Counted from the first letter of the stretch, positions 11,333 to 20,915 are shown. The stretch: DNA of 64,000 nucleotides from Cricetomys ansorgei (GCA_026225945.1 JAMJFZ010000107.1:50693001-50757000), one strand, 5' to 3'. Notes: generated by a model from the letters alone, not told the origin. Translations and numbers: made by a program.

Positions 11333-11837
11333 TTGGTGTACAGTTCAGCGATACTAAGTGCAGTCACCATCTCTCATGCAGCCAGCCTCCGGAATACTTT
11401 TCTTCTTGCGGCCTAGAATCTCCAGAATTGTCAAATTCCTTTTTCATCTCCTCCAGCCTTTAAAAACCGTCATTGTACATCAGTCTCCATGAGTGTTATC
11501 ATGTCAGATACCTCAAATGAGTGAAGCCGGGCCGTTCTCACCTTTCTGTGGCTGGCTTATTTCACATAACTCTTTTGCTGAGGGTATAACAAAGGTCACA
11601 GTCACCTCCCGTTTTAAGGAACAATAATATTCTAATGTGTGTGTGAATGAGATTGTGTCTGTACTAAATGTTATGAATTTATTATATTTAGCCACCACCC
11701 TCTGACAGACATTAGGCAGGGGCTTCTTCATATTTGCTAGCGTGAATAATGCCTATGTGGACATGAGTATACCCACATCTCTTAAGACCTTGTCTTCAGT
11801 TCCTTGCTAAGATATATAATAATTCTATTTTAAATTT

Positions 11838-11992
11838 TTGTTTTTGCTTTTGTTTGTGAGGCAGGGTTTCTCTGTGAAGCTCTGGCTTCCATGGCACTCT
11901 CTCTGTAGCCCAGAATGGCCTCAAATTCAGAGATCTGCTCGCCTCTACCTCCCATGTGGGGTATAAAGACATGGACCACCACCACCAGACTT
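11838..11992 (-). mobile_element. B1 SINE, minus strand, with target duplication
   Basis: GAGGCAGGGTTTCTCTGTGA, CTCAAATTCAGAGATCTGC and GGACCACCACCACCAGACTT mark the element. Flanks TTAAATTTTTG (left) and TTAAAATTTTG (right) look like a diverged target-site duplication inside the L1M. Confidence 0.88.
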
Positions 11993-12021
11993 AAAATTTT
12001 GAAGACCACCACACTCTATAG

Positions 12022-12215
12022 CAGTGGTTCTCACCCTTCCTAATGCTGTGACCCTTTAATACAGTTCCTTATGGAGTGGTGACCCCACAACCATAAAATT
12101 AATTTTATTGCTACTTCATAGCTGTAATTTTGCTACTGTTATGAATCTTAAGGTCAATATTTGTTATGTAGAATGGTCTTAGGTACCCCTGTAAAAGGGT
12201 CATTCAGTCCCCTAC
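12022..12215 (+). mobile_element. URR1-type hAT-Charlie fossil, 3' truncated
   Basis: It begins with the terminal sequence CAGTGGTTCTCACCCTTCCT and continues with the URR1 body: GCTGTGACCCTTTAATACAG, CCATAAAATTAATTTTATTG, TTTTGCTACTGTTATGAATC, CCCCTGTAAAAGGGTCATTC. The 3' terminus is lost. URR1 is a non-autonomous rodent DNA transposon with no coding capacity. Confidence 0.85.
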
Positions 12216-12599
12216 TTTCTGATTATGGAGCTGCTTGAATAAAACACCTATTGGTGATGATGAACTCAGAGCTGAGGAATCACTTCTTGGTTAAGGGTCT
12301 CTAAGTTGATTGTACCTGCTTGAAAACTTTGGATGGGACCAAACAAAGGCAATGGATGTCTTGCACATCCTTTTGACTTTGACATTGACTTCGAGTAAGG
12401 ATTCAGGAGAATCTGTGGAAACAAGAGAAGGATCTAAAGGCCATGGCTAATCCTATCCAAGGACAGTTACTGAGTGCTATGAGAAAGACACTGCTCCAGG
12501 CTCTGAGTGCTCATAAGAGTCCTGTGAATGTGAACGCGTCTTATAGTCTACAGTGTGGGTCTAGAGAAAAACCATGATACTATTCCATTGACGGCCCTA

Positions 12600-13090
12600 C
12601 AAAACCAGTGGCTATATGTAGAGAACAAGAATTATGGGTCGCATTATGCCACATGGTAACCATAGATGTATGTGTTTGTGCTGCCTTTGTGGATCACTCA
12701 GCTATGGGTCCACGGCGCTTGCGTACTAGGCTCTCATTCTGAGGAGCAGGCAGGGATTAGGCCCCTCCCCTCTGTGGTCGCTGACAGATCATAAGTTACA
12801 GAAAAACTCCATCCATTCCCAAAGGCTGGCTGGGATCACGCCAAGCTGTTTATCTAGAGTTGCCTCTAAATCCCTGTTACCCGGAATATGCTCAAAGCAC
12901 CCAAGGACGCAAATGAGGCTATGTTTGTCTTAACCAATGGCTCCCGTACCCACGTGCCAAAGACCCTCATTTGCCTCTACCCTATAAAAATGCAATCACC
13001 ATTGCTTTAATAAATGGAGAGATGTTCCTGTGACGACTCCCATAATACTTTGCATTTTGTTCACCCGACATTCCGAGCAACATCATCGGA
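12600..13090 (+). mobile_element. possible LTR of an endogenous retrovirus
   Basis: An LTR-like layout is visible: a CCTATAAAAAT TATA-type box near 12981, then GCTTTAATAAATGG as a candidate polyadenylation signal at about 13008, then TTTTGTTCACCCGACATTCC. No internal viral genes are seen in the window, so at most this is a solo LTR or fragment. Boundaries and family are uncertain. Confidence 0.35.
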
Positions 13091-13099
13091 TGAGGAGGC

Positions 13100-13578
13100 C
13101 TCAGGGGGTGGGGGTGTCTTTTATTTTTCTACAACATGTGTTGATTTTTAATTATCATTATGGTGGATTCCTGGCAAAAGACAGGAAATTGTTTGGTAAC
13201 TCAATCCCCCATCCTAGAAGGGTTTCAGCCACTTTACAATCGAATCATTTTTGTTCCTACTGTCATTTCTGTATTCTTACGGCAAAGGTGAAAGTATCTT
13301 TCTCCACTACAGCAACTAGTAAAATGTGTCCCCCAAATGATTCGCTACAAAACAGCTCTGTTTCAGATTTTTTTTTTTTATTAAAAAAAAAAAGAAAGCC
13401 TTTACATGAGTTTTCACATCCTTTTTTAGTAAAACAAGAAAAAAAAAAAAAAAAAGACAGGTAAAGAAACCCTCCAAACAAATCCACCCTTGTCTGCACA
13501 GTCCAGTTTCCACCCTCCCTCTAGGGATCACAGAGGAGACTTCTGGGTCCTGTTTCTTGAGTGGACTTGCTTAGCTGT
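13100..13578 (-). other. probable 3' UTR of the Alyref retrocopy
   Basis: Directly downstream (minus strand) of the retrocopy's ancestral stop at 13579-13581 lies SINE-free sequence with two long T-rich runs: 13439-13456 (A on plus) and 13380-13392. An AATAAAA word falls on minus near 13383 and another near 13123. No clear terminal poly(A) tail is preserved, so the 3' boundary is a guess. Confidence 0.45.
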
Positions 13579-14442
13579 TTAACTGCCGTCCATCTGAAAG
13601 AGACGGAGAAGGTTCACTAAGGAGGCCCTTGTTCCTACTGATCTCAAGAGGTTACCCAGGATCCCTCAGCCCCAGCCAGTCTTCTCTGCTCTCAGAGGAC
13701 TCACCCTTAGAAAATAAGCATCCAGCTGTGCATCCAGCTCCTCCACAGATAGCTGCTGTTTTGAATTCTTGCGGGTTCCTCTACCTCTTCCCTGGCCTCC
13801 ACGGGTTCCTCTGCGGGTGCCACCTCCACCAAAAATTCCAGAGCTGCGGTGCCTTGTCATGCCGCCTCTATTACTGCTTTGAGCAGGTCTAGGTTGCTTC
13901 TCAATTTGGGACGTGACCAGCTGGACGTTCATGGGGCAGCCATCCAAAGGGACGCCATTGTACTGCTTCATAGCCTTCAGGGCGTCTGCTTTGTGTTCAA
14001 AGTGCACATCTGCTGTCCCTAAACTTCGTCCGGAGCGATCATAGTGCACAGCTGCTTTCTTCAGCGTTCCAAATGCAGCCATGAGTTCCTGAATGTCAGC
14101 GTCTGACACTCGGGAGTGCAGGTTTGACACAAGCAGCTTCCCACTGGTGTCCACCCGGGTTCCATCCCGGAAGCCGCTGTGGAGCAGGGTAGGCTGCCAC
14201 TTGTTGGGCAGTTGTTTTGGCCTGGTGTAGGGTGCCTGCTGGTTCCTGCCTTTGTGAGCGATGGCAGGCCGATTCCTCACAGGCCATCTGCCTGGATGAG
14301 CGTCGGCTGAGGCCTGCATTGCAACAACGCGGGTGCCCTGGGATCCTGCCCTACCTCGACCCAGGCTCCTGCCAGGACCACCTCGCTGGCTCCAGTGGAG
14401 CTTAATGATGTCGTCAAGAGACATATCCATTTTGTTGGCCAT
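13579..14442 (-). pseudogene. Alyref: Alyref (THOC4) retrocopy, semi-processed
   Basis: ALYREF is the RNA-binding adaptor of the TREX mRNA-export complex. It bridges DDX39B/UAP56 and NXF1 in the nucleus. An uninterrupted frame starts at 14442 ([15 protein letters not shown], the N-terminal UAP56-binding motif). It continues through an arginine/glycine-rich segment and one RRM at about residues 105-182, with RNP2-like LLVSNL and RNP1-like [10 protein letters not shown] second RG-rich segment follows, then [17 protein letters not shown], the C-terminal UAP56-binding motif. Two typical substitutions are H-W for N-R after IIKL and loss of several N-terminal RG arginines. Other parental introns are absent, but one 111-bp intron remains at 13594-13704. 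Read through, the frame stops in that intron at 13666 (258 residues, tail [12 protein letters not shown]). If spliced it would end MDGS at 13579 (about 250 residues). Expression is unknown, so it is scored as a retrocopy/pseudogene that may be a retrogene. Confidence 0.9.
13594..13704 (-). other. retained 111-bp intron in the Alyref retrocopy
   Basis: On the minus strand the codon AGG is followed by GTGAGTCC, a strong donor at 13704. At the other end CTCCGTCTCTTTCAG, a pyrimidine-rich acceptor, stops at 13594 and precedes ATGGACGGCAGTTAA. Removing it joins R to MDGS-stop in phase 0, matching the ALYREF ending ARMDTS. The position and signals mark it as the parental gene's last intron. Confidence 0.88.
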
Positions 14443-14467
14443 GGCAGGGCACAGAATTGGTTCTCAG

Positions 14468-14925
14468 TCAACAAGCCGCCTATACAATCTAAACTTAAAC
14501 CTGATGGCTTCAGTCTCCTTACAATTTAGCCTGCCAACCTAAATGTTTCAGCCTCTGAGACTTACTGCTGACTGAGCTCTGACTTGCTGTCCTCTGAAGG
14601 CCCTCTCTTTTCTCTGATCAGTATTGTGAAGTCCAGACTACAAGTTTTCAACGGTCTGCTCTGACTTTCTGCTTATTCTGGACTGGCTCTGCTCTTCTTG
14701 GCTTCTCCTTCTGTCAGCTACTCTCCAACACTCCTTCTTCCCTGTCTCCCAAGCTGAACTGAACTGTCTGTGACCTGAGAGCCTCCTTTTATACCCTGAC
14801 ACTTGGGCGTGTCCTCAGTCCGATTCAATCACAGATTTCCTGATTTAATCTCAGACTTCCCTAATTCAAACTTTGACTTCGCTCTTGCTTTTCTTCTCTC
14901 TCACTTAATCTGATTTAATCTGGGA
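14468..14925 (+). repeat. CTGACT-rich interspersed repeat, copy B
   Basis: This starts about 25 bp upstream (in minus-strand terms) of the Alyref retrocopy start codon. It shares TTACTGCTGACTGAG with copy A. It shares a GAGAGCCTCCTTTTATACCC-like block and GATTCAATCACAGATTTCC with the reverse of copy C. The TTTTATACCCTGA word is TATA-like. It would lie upstream of the retrocopy but reads on the opposite strand. Confidence 0.72.
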
Positions 14926-15162
14926 TGAAAACAATAACAAAACATCAACACAAAGGCTGGGACTAGAGCCTCTTCTCCTGGAAACTACTCTGAGGGTCCC
15001 CCTCAATTTCAGTTTTCTTTTCTCTGGATTCAAAGGCCCATGTGCAACAGATTCCCCAGCTTCTCCCTTCAAAGTCTCCTGATAGGTTCTGCTGCCTTGA
15101 AACAGCAGTGGGGGTTGGGCGATGCAAGCCTTAATACCTAGGCCTTTGGGAGACTCATACAG

Positions 15163-15199
15163 ACACACAGACACACACACACACACACACACACACACA
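15163..15199. repeat. (CA)n microsatellite
   Basis: About 18 nearly uninterrupted CA units. Confidence 0.97.
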
Positions 15200-15204
15200 A
15201 CTTA

Positions 15205-15307
15205 TATTTAAATATATACCCACAGATTTGTACCTATATACATATATGCATAAATAAATCATACATAAACACACATGCATATATACAAATATATATATAT
15301 GTATATG

Positions 15308-15354
<47 letters not shown>

Positions 15355-15358
15355 GATT
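15205..15358. repeat. AT-rich tract with (TA)n core
   Basis: ATATAC/CATATA variants lead into a perfect (TA)n of about 18 units at 15313-15348. Perfect TA runs can extrude as cruciforms and are often length-variable. Confidence 0.95.
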
Positions 15359-15824
15359 AATGAGAATGGCCTACAGCTGTAGCCTGAGTATTCCAAGAAT
15401 TGTTGTATCCAGTCAAAAAAATCCAAGAATCCAATAATTGTTCAGTCTGAGAGGCTGGGTGTCTCAGCTTGTCTTCAGTATAGATCAGAACATCCGGAAA
15501 GTAGACCTAATGCCAGTGAAGAAATGGACTTGCCATTGAGAGAGAGGGCAAGCAGGCAAAGAGAAAGAGCTTCCTTCTTCCATGACCTTATATAGGCTGC
15601 TATCAGAAGTTGTGGCCCAAATTAAAATTATTTAGAGATATTCCTGAATGTAAAAACTCTATGCAAGCCTGGTACTCTGTTGGAATTGGTAGCCACAGAG
15701 CAGACTATACTTCAAACCAGTGTTCTTCTCAAAGGCGCAGAACTCATAACATTCCAGATTAAATGGTTGACCTGAGGCACACACAACTTTTGGAGGGACA
15801 TTTTTAAATTTTTTCCTATATTTT

Positions 15825-15988
15825 TACACTTTATTTATTTACGTAGCATTTTAAAGCCAAGATCTCTCTAGTTATCCTTTAAGTCTTATAACTGGCTACG
15901 TGGACCAGGCTGACCTTGAACTCTGAGAGATCTTCCTGACTCTGTTAGCCAAATGCTGGGATTAAAGGCAAATGTCACTCAGCATGGT
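15825..15988 (-). mobile_element. B1-like SINE, minus strand
   Basis: GGACCAGGCTGACCTTGAAC, TCTGAGAGATCTTCCTGACT and GCTGGGATTAAAGGCAAATG are reverse B1 landmarks. Confidence 0.85.
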
Positions 15989-16009
15989 GTTTTAAATTTA
16001 TTTATGTTT

Positions 16010-16110
16010 TGAGTGTGTTTCTGTGTGTGTGTGTATGTCTGTGTACAGATATTTGTATGTATCTGTGTATATTTGTGTGTATCTTTGTGTCTGTGTGAAT
16101 TAGCATGCAT
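16010..16110. repeat. imperfect (GT)n-rich tract
   Basis: TGTGTGT and TATCTGTGTAT words alternate. The adjoining 'acagcccctgtgtggatctcc' sequence suggests the remnant of a reverse SINE, but I cannot place it. Confidence 0.7.
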
Positions 16111-16244
16111 ACAGCCCCTGTGTGGATCTCCAGTGACAACCAGTTGGATTTCTCATTCCAATGTATGGCTTCTGTAGAGGAACGTTTAATCATTAATGTA
16201 GCATCATGGCTGCTCTGGGAAAGAATCACAATTGAAAGGGCTTT

Positions 16245-17012
16245 ATGTTAATCAGGATGGGATCAAATCCAAGGGCTTGTATGATGGGATCACATCCAGA
16301 GGCCTGTGTGATCTGGATAGGATGCAGAAAGAATTTTAGTCAACCAAATCCGGTCTTCAGGTTGTGCTACTTCTAGGTGAAAGGGATTTCTGTGGTTAAG
16401 GCAACACAGCACATGCCTTTAATCCCAACACTATGGTTCTAAAAGGAAGGAGTCAGTTCAGAAGTAGGTCATGGCTCGGAGTTCCTGGTTACAGAATGAG
16501 CACATGCCTTTAATCCCAACTCTGAGATTGAATCAGAGTGGAGAGCTGGCAGAGTGAAGTCTGAGATTGAATCACAAAGAGGAAGGATTTGTGCAAACCT
16601 CAGGATAGAAAAAGAGGCTCTCAGTTCCCAGAAGGAGAGTTCAAAGAGACACAGGCAGAATGAGAAAGTCCAAGGCAGAGAAAGAGAAGCAGTTTATCCT
16701 AAGAGAGTAAGAGAATAAGTAAGTAAGTTTGAAAGTGTCAGATAACAGCAAGAGTCAGTTTGAAGCTGAGCAAAGCATTTCAGTCAGAGAAATGGTACGA
16801 GTCAACCAAAGTCAGAAGAGGTTATCCAGAAACAGTCAGCCATCTCAGAAGTTCAGCTTGAACCAGTCAGTTTAGAGCACAGTTTGAGCCACAACAGTGA
16901 ATGGGTTGAATCAGCCAATCTGAAGAGTCAGTTGAGTCCATTCAGTAAAAAAATCTCATAGGTGACTAGCTTGTATGAAGAATGAAACCCTCTAAAGAGC
17001 TGGCATTCAATT
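16245..17012 (-). repeat. CTGACT-rich interspersed repeat, copy C (inverted)
   Basis: Its reverse complement follows copy A in order. Landmarks include CACTGTTGTGGCTCAAACTG, GAACTTCTGAGATGGCTGAC, TTGCTCAGCTTCAAACTGAC and ATCCAGATCACACAGGCCTC. It also contains two TGGGATTAAAGGCATGTGCT words derived from B1-like sequence. With copy A it forms an inverted pair about 7 kb apart. Confidence 0.75.
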
Positions 17013-17179
17013 AGACAAAGAATGAATGGTTTTTGAACCTGAATCTACACCAAGAGGCTTCTAGGGAATAAACTCAGGCTGTCAGACTTAGTGGCAGGTA
17101 CCTTTCCCCACCAAGCCATTTCATAGGTGTCTGTAGTGACAGTTTTATAGCTCTGGGTACTGAACATAAAATTCTTAGG

Positions 17180-17290
17180 CATGATGGCAGACATGCATCG
17201 TATGAACACTTGAATACAGGGGTAGAAGGATTGCAAGTTTAAGACCACCCTGAGCAGTCTCAAAAAAAAAAAAAAAAGAAAGAAACAATG
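17180..17290 (+). mobile_element. old B1-like monomer with A tail
   Basis: A diverged B1-like body (GGCATGATGGCAGACATGCA, GAAGGATTGCAAGTTTAAGA) ends in about 16 A followed by GAAAGAAA. A short reverse SINE-like piece (GGCAGGTACCTTTCCCCACC) lies just to the left at 17090-17125. Confidence 0.65.
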
Positions 17291-18416
17291 AAATAGTATT
17301 TGCTGACCACTCTCTTCCTCTATGCCACATTTAATTACAGAACGACCTAGGCACATGTCCCCCAGGTGTCGCCCATGCTGTCTCCACTGCGTCATTGAGA
17401 CTTTGTCAAGTCCACTTGAGCATCCCTTGTGCTCATGCTTTCTGTTCTGGTTTAGCTGAGGAGCACTTCCTCTCCTGCTGGAGCAGCTGCTTACATAAGC
17501 AGTGCAAGTGCATGCTGGGAGTTCCTGAGCAAGCTTGCTTGATGCTTCCTTCTTTGGTTGTCCAGAGCCAAAGGATGTTGCCTACAATGCAGAAATTCAG
17601 CCTTTCCCTACTACTGTTATCAGTGCTTGCTCCTCTCCACCGAGGTCCTAGGTAGACAGTTACAAAGCTGAAGGGATTTTTGTCTAAAAATAATTGGACT
17701 CGTATTACTTAATAGTAGTTAGACATGGCTAATATCTCATCCTGTTCATTTCTCTTCTCTGTGAGTTTTATAAAACTGCAGAAAAAATAGGAAATTGAAG
17801 AAAAACATTTGAACAGTGAGTGTCTGGACCCACAGGTCTTCCTTGAGCCCATTCGCACCTGTGAATTTTAACCAGCTGGTGTTAAATTGGCCTTTCTGAT
17901 TGTAGTCCTGTTTTCTTCTCTGGCTAACACCACTATAGGTCCACTAGGGAGGATGAGTGTATGAATAACAAGGATATGTTCAAAGCAAGAAGCTGAGCAG
18001 ACCCATAGACAGAACACATGCTGAGTCAGGCCTTTGTAGAAATCCAAGATGGGCTGGAGGTTGGCATTGAAGTGGGGACACAGCAAAGGACTGGCTGAGG
18101 TGGTCAACGTAGCAACTCAGAATGTCCCCCTCGTCTTTAGCTGTGCTTTATGGAGCATCACTGTAAAGTTGAGGCCCTGGACATCTCTCCCGCTACTCTC
18201 TGGTCTTCACTGTGGTGTCCTGGTAGCGTTGCAATCTCTGTGTGTATGTGTATGTGCATGTGTATGCAGTACAGAGCTGGGTTAGAAATCTATAAGTACT
18301 GCCTTGGTGGCCTTCCTCTTCTTTAATAAGATATGTTATTTCTTTGTTCTGTTCCCCAGACTCAAAGAGAAATCTTGCTATAGCCCTAGAGACAACTCAA
18401 CAGGAAAAAAATATTC
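17291..18416. other. intergenic, no recognisable feature
   Basis: I see no gene or clear repeat apart from a short GT run near 18240. The open frames here lack domains. Confidence 0.45.
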
Positions 18417-18605
18417 CCGGCGAGATGGCTCGCTGGATACAGGTGTTTGCAGCCAAGTCTGAGGACCAGTTCCATCCCTGCAACCTACGAGGTAGAAGGA
18501 GAAAATTGACTCCCACAAGTCGTCCTCTGACTTCCTCAGGTGTGACCTGGTACACATGTAAACATACACATATGTAAATATACACACAAAATAAACAACA
18601 TGTAA
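18417..18605 (+). mobile_element. B3/RSINE2-type tRNA-derived SINE, plus
   Basis: The head CGGCGAGATGGCTCGCTGGA, the middle GAAGGAGAAAATTGACTCCC with TCGTCCTCTGACTTCCTCAG, and a CA/AT-rich tail with AAAATAAACAACATG give a typical tRNA-derived rodent SINE. Confidence 0.82.
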
Positions 18606-19039
18606 AAATGAATTAATAAGAAAGGAAAGCAAGACTGATTTGTTAGAGTTCATGTGGGCTCTAACTGTAGGAGATATAACGACCCCCAGCCGGATGGAAA
18701 CATTCAGAAGCAAACACTAAACAGCAGTGGTGAAGCTGTGATATCCAGGACCATGGGGCTCTGAAGCTACAAATCCTGCATTGCTGTCCTTTGCGTGTGC
18801 TCCAGCAGCATATGTCGGCATCTGTAGTGTTGCCGTGGGTGGGGTATAAATCTGAGTTTAGAAGCCAACCTGGGAGGGGACCCTAGAGTAGGATAGGTGA
18901 CTGGAAATGCGGGGGTCTGGGGCACTACTGCTTCTCCTGAGACAGAGATGGAAAGGAAGCCATCTTTCCCCCACAGTCGTCACCAGCACACACCCCCCCC
19001 CCCATGGGGACACTCTAAAGAATCCAGCATAGGAGACTT
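18606..19039. other. intergenic, no recognisable feature
   Basis: Nothing is recognised other than a short C run near 18991-19003. Confidence 0.45.
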
Positions 19040-19430
19040 GACTTTATTTTTAAATTTTTAAGCTTTTTTAATTGAAAATTCCACAAACCACTATTGCATT
19101 TACATCATTCCACCCATCCCTCTCTTCCCTGCAACTACTTCAGAGTCCCTTCTGCTCCCTTCTCAATTTCATGACCTCTTTTCATTACCACCACTACCAC
19201 GGTTATTATTATCATTAATTATTATTACATGCACATAAGTACGTATGCATGTGTAACATCACCTGCTAAGTCCATTTGTAAGTGTTTAGATATGACTGCT
19301 TTGGGACTTGTCCCTGGAGAGGCCTAATTCTCGCTCCACTAGTAGCAGTTAACTTCCTGAAGCTCAGCTAGTGGTGGATCCTTGTGAGATTTCCTTCATT
19401 CACGTTGGCATGTCAGTTGCTGTGGGTCAC
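19040..19430. mobile_element. rodent L1 (Lx-like) 3' UTR fragment
   Basis: The series TTTTTAAATTTTTAAGC, CACCCATCCCTCTCTTCC, GGGACTTGTCCCTGGAGAGG, GTAGCAGTTAACTTCCTGAA and TGTGAGATTTCCTTCATTCA matches the order of rodent Lx-type L1 3' UTRs. No ORF remains. Confidence 0.65.
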
Positions 19431-19460
19431 GACCCACAAGTTGAGAACCGCTGCTATAGT
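19425..19460 (+). mobile_element. URR1 3'-end fragment
   Basis: GGTCACGACCCACAAGTTGA followed by GAACCGCTG is the terminal part of a URR1 hAT element. It is fused directly to the end of the L1 fragment. Confidence 0.65.
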
Positions 19461-20680
19461 TGGTTAAAAGTTTTTCTTTTTTCTTTTTCTTTTTTAGCAG
19501 CTTCTTGTAAGGTACTATCCTCCTAGCCATCTTCACAAGAACAGCTGTGCCTACATGAGATACTTCCATTATGAACAGGCAGACTGTTGATCTTTTCTCA
19601 GTAACCGAGAGAGTGGTAAGGATCATTGGACCCTCATAAGGTATTACAGTCACTCCCTCCTGATCTTTGTGTTCAATTTTCCCTTAATTGGACATGGCTT
19701 CATGGTCTGGGGAAGGTACTAGAGTACATAGGGCATAGAAGATAAGGGGAAGAAGGCTTCATCTATGCAGCCAACGGGGGTGACATCATCCATCACCCAG
19801 AACAGCCCTCCAGTGTTCCCGCTTTAGTACCCACACCATCTGCTTAAGGATCATGCCAGATCTTTTAAGTAAGCCCCAAAAAACCATATTGCTTTCTTAG
19901 GGTGGACTGTGATGGAAACCAGCATCAGTTTGTAGGGAATCCTATAAAGAAGGGGTAAACTTCTCTTCCCAGGGAAAAAAATTTTTACAACACATCCTCT
20001 CAACTAAAAATAACCACACCCAAGAGCTCAGATTGTACAGCCTCCATGTTGATGGACACCCTCACCCTTTGGGATTTGGTGAGTTAACACAAAGGGGGCA
20101 TCTTTTAAGAGTTGGTTCAATGAGTAGAGAGGACTGAGGGGTGGCTCCTTGCTAGCATCAGTGCGCGGGGGAGTTTTTACACTGGAAGCCAAATACACTT
20201 GAAGGGTCTGAAGCATGTCTGGCAGAGAACAGCAGGCTCTCTATGGGAGAGACCAAGCAAAGTCTACTGAGGTCATAGGAATTATCTCCTGAGTAAGTGT
20301 GTGAAATCCACTAAATCCCCGTGGATCTTCAGTGAGGCATAGGAGAGGGAGTGCTAAGCCAAAGGGAAGGGACTATGGGGAAGGAAAGTAAAGCCTGAAT
20401 TCAAGGACCACTCCTCATGAAGAAAGAGACCAGTCGAATGCTAGCAAATACTAGCAGGGCTGTAGGTGAGCCTTGGGTAGAGTGTTTCGCTCTGGACCAC
20501 AATAGAGAGACCAAATCTCTAACAAAATAAAACAACTAAAATATAAAGGGGCAAAAAAAAAAAACAAAAAACACATAAAAATGAGCCTGGAAGATGGCAT
20601 ACTGTACAAAAGACACTTCCTTTGTCAGGAAGAACAACATCTTGCTGAGGTAAGGAGGGAAAAATCAAGCCAGAAATTAG
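19461..20680. other. intergenic, no recognisable feature
   Basis: No gene is recognised. A T-rich stretch at 19468-19496 and an A run near 20553 are the only simple features. Confidence 0.45.
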
Positions 20681-20770
20681 GATCTCCCTCCCTTCCCCCT
20701 CCCTCCCTCCTTCTCTTCCTCCCTCCTTCTCTCCCTCTCTCTCTCCTTCTTTTTTTCTTTTCTTTTTACT
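20681..20770. repeat. pyrimidine-rich (CCCT/CCTT)n tract
   Basis: About 90 bp of nearly pure C/T leads into the T-rich end of a reverse B1. Confidence 0.95.
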
Positions 20771-20915
20771 TTCCAAGACAGAGTCTCTCTATGTACCTTT
20801 GGCTTTCCTGGAACGCTCTGTGTAGATCCAGCTAGCCTCGAACTCATAGAGATCCACCTACCTCTAGGGCCTCCTAAGTGCAGGTATTGAAAGCATGCAC
20901 CACTACATCCAGCCA
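20771..20915 (-). mobile_element. B1 SINE, minus strand
   Basis: TCCAAGACAGAGTCTCTCTA, CTAGCCTCGAACTCATAGAG and GCATGCACCACTACATCCAG identify a moderately diverged B1. Its tail has grown into the pyrimidine tract. Confidence 0.9.

Larger units (their letters stand above)
10771..12021 (-). mobile_element. ancient L1M 3' region, minus, with nested insertions
   Basis: Three separated pieces read as one old mammalian L1 in reverse orientation. Piece one is 10771-10834 (TTTAATTGTGGTAAAGTACT, CATAAAGTTTACC). Piece two is about 11335-11837 (GGTGTACAGTTCAGCGATAC, GGCTGGCTTATTTCACATAA, GTGAATAATGCC, TAATTCTATTTTAAATTTTT). Piece three is 11993-12021 (TTAAAATTTTGAAGACCACC, then CACTCTATAG). The breaks are filled by a B1, a MaLR-like LTR and a second B1, and the third piece ends at a URR1 copy. 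The colinear order supports later insertion of each. No open frame remains. Confidence 0.75.

Noticed and set aside
13030..13464. 144-codon plus-strand open frame overlapping the retrocopy 3' region
   Set aside because: It runs through A/T-rich tracts, ends in poly-lysine from an A run and has no recognisable domain; it is antisense to the Alyref retrocopy 3' side.
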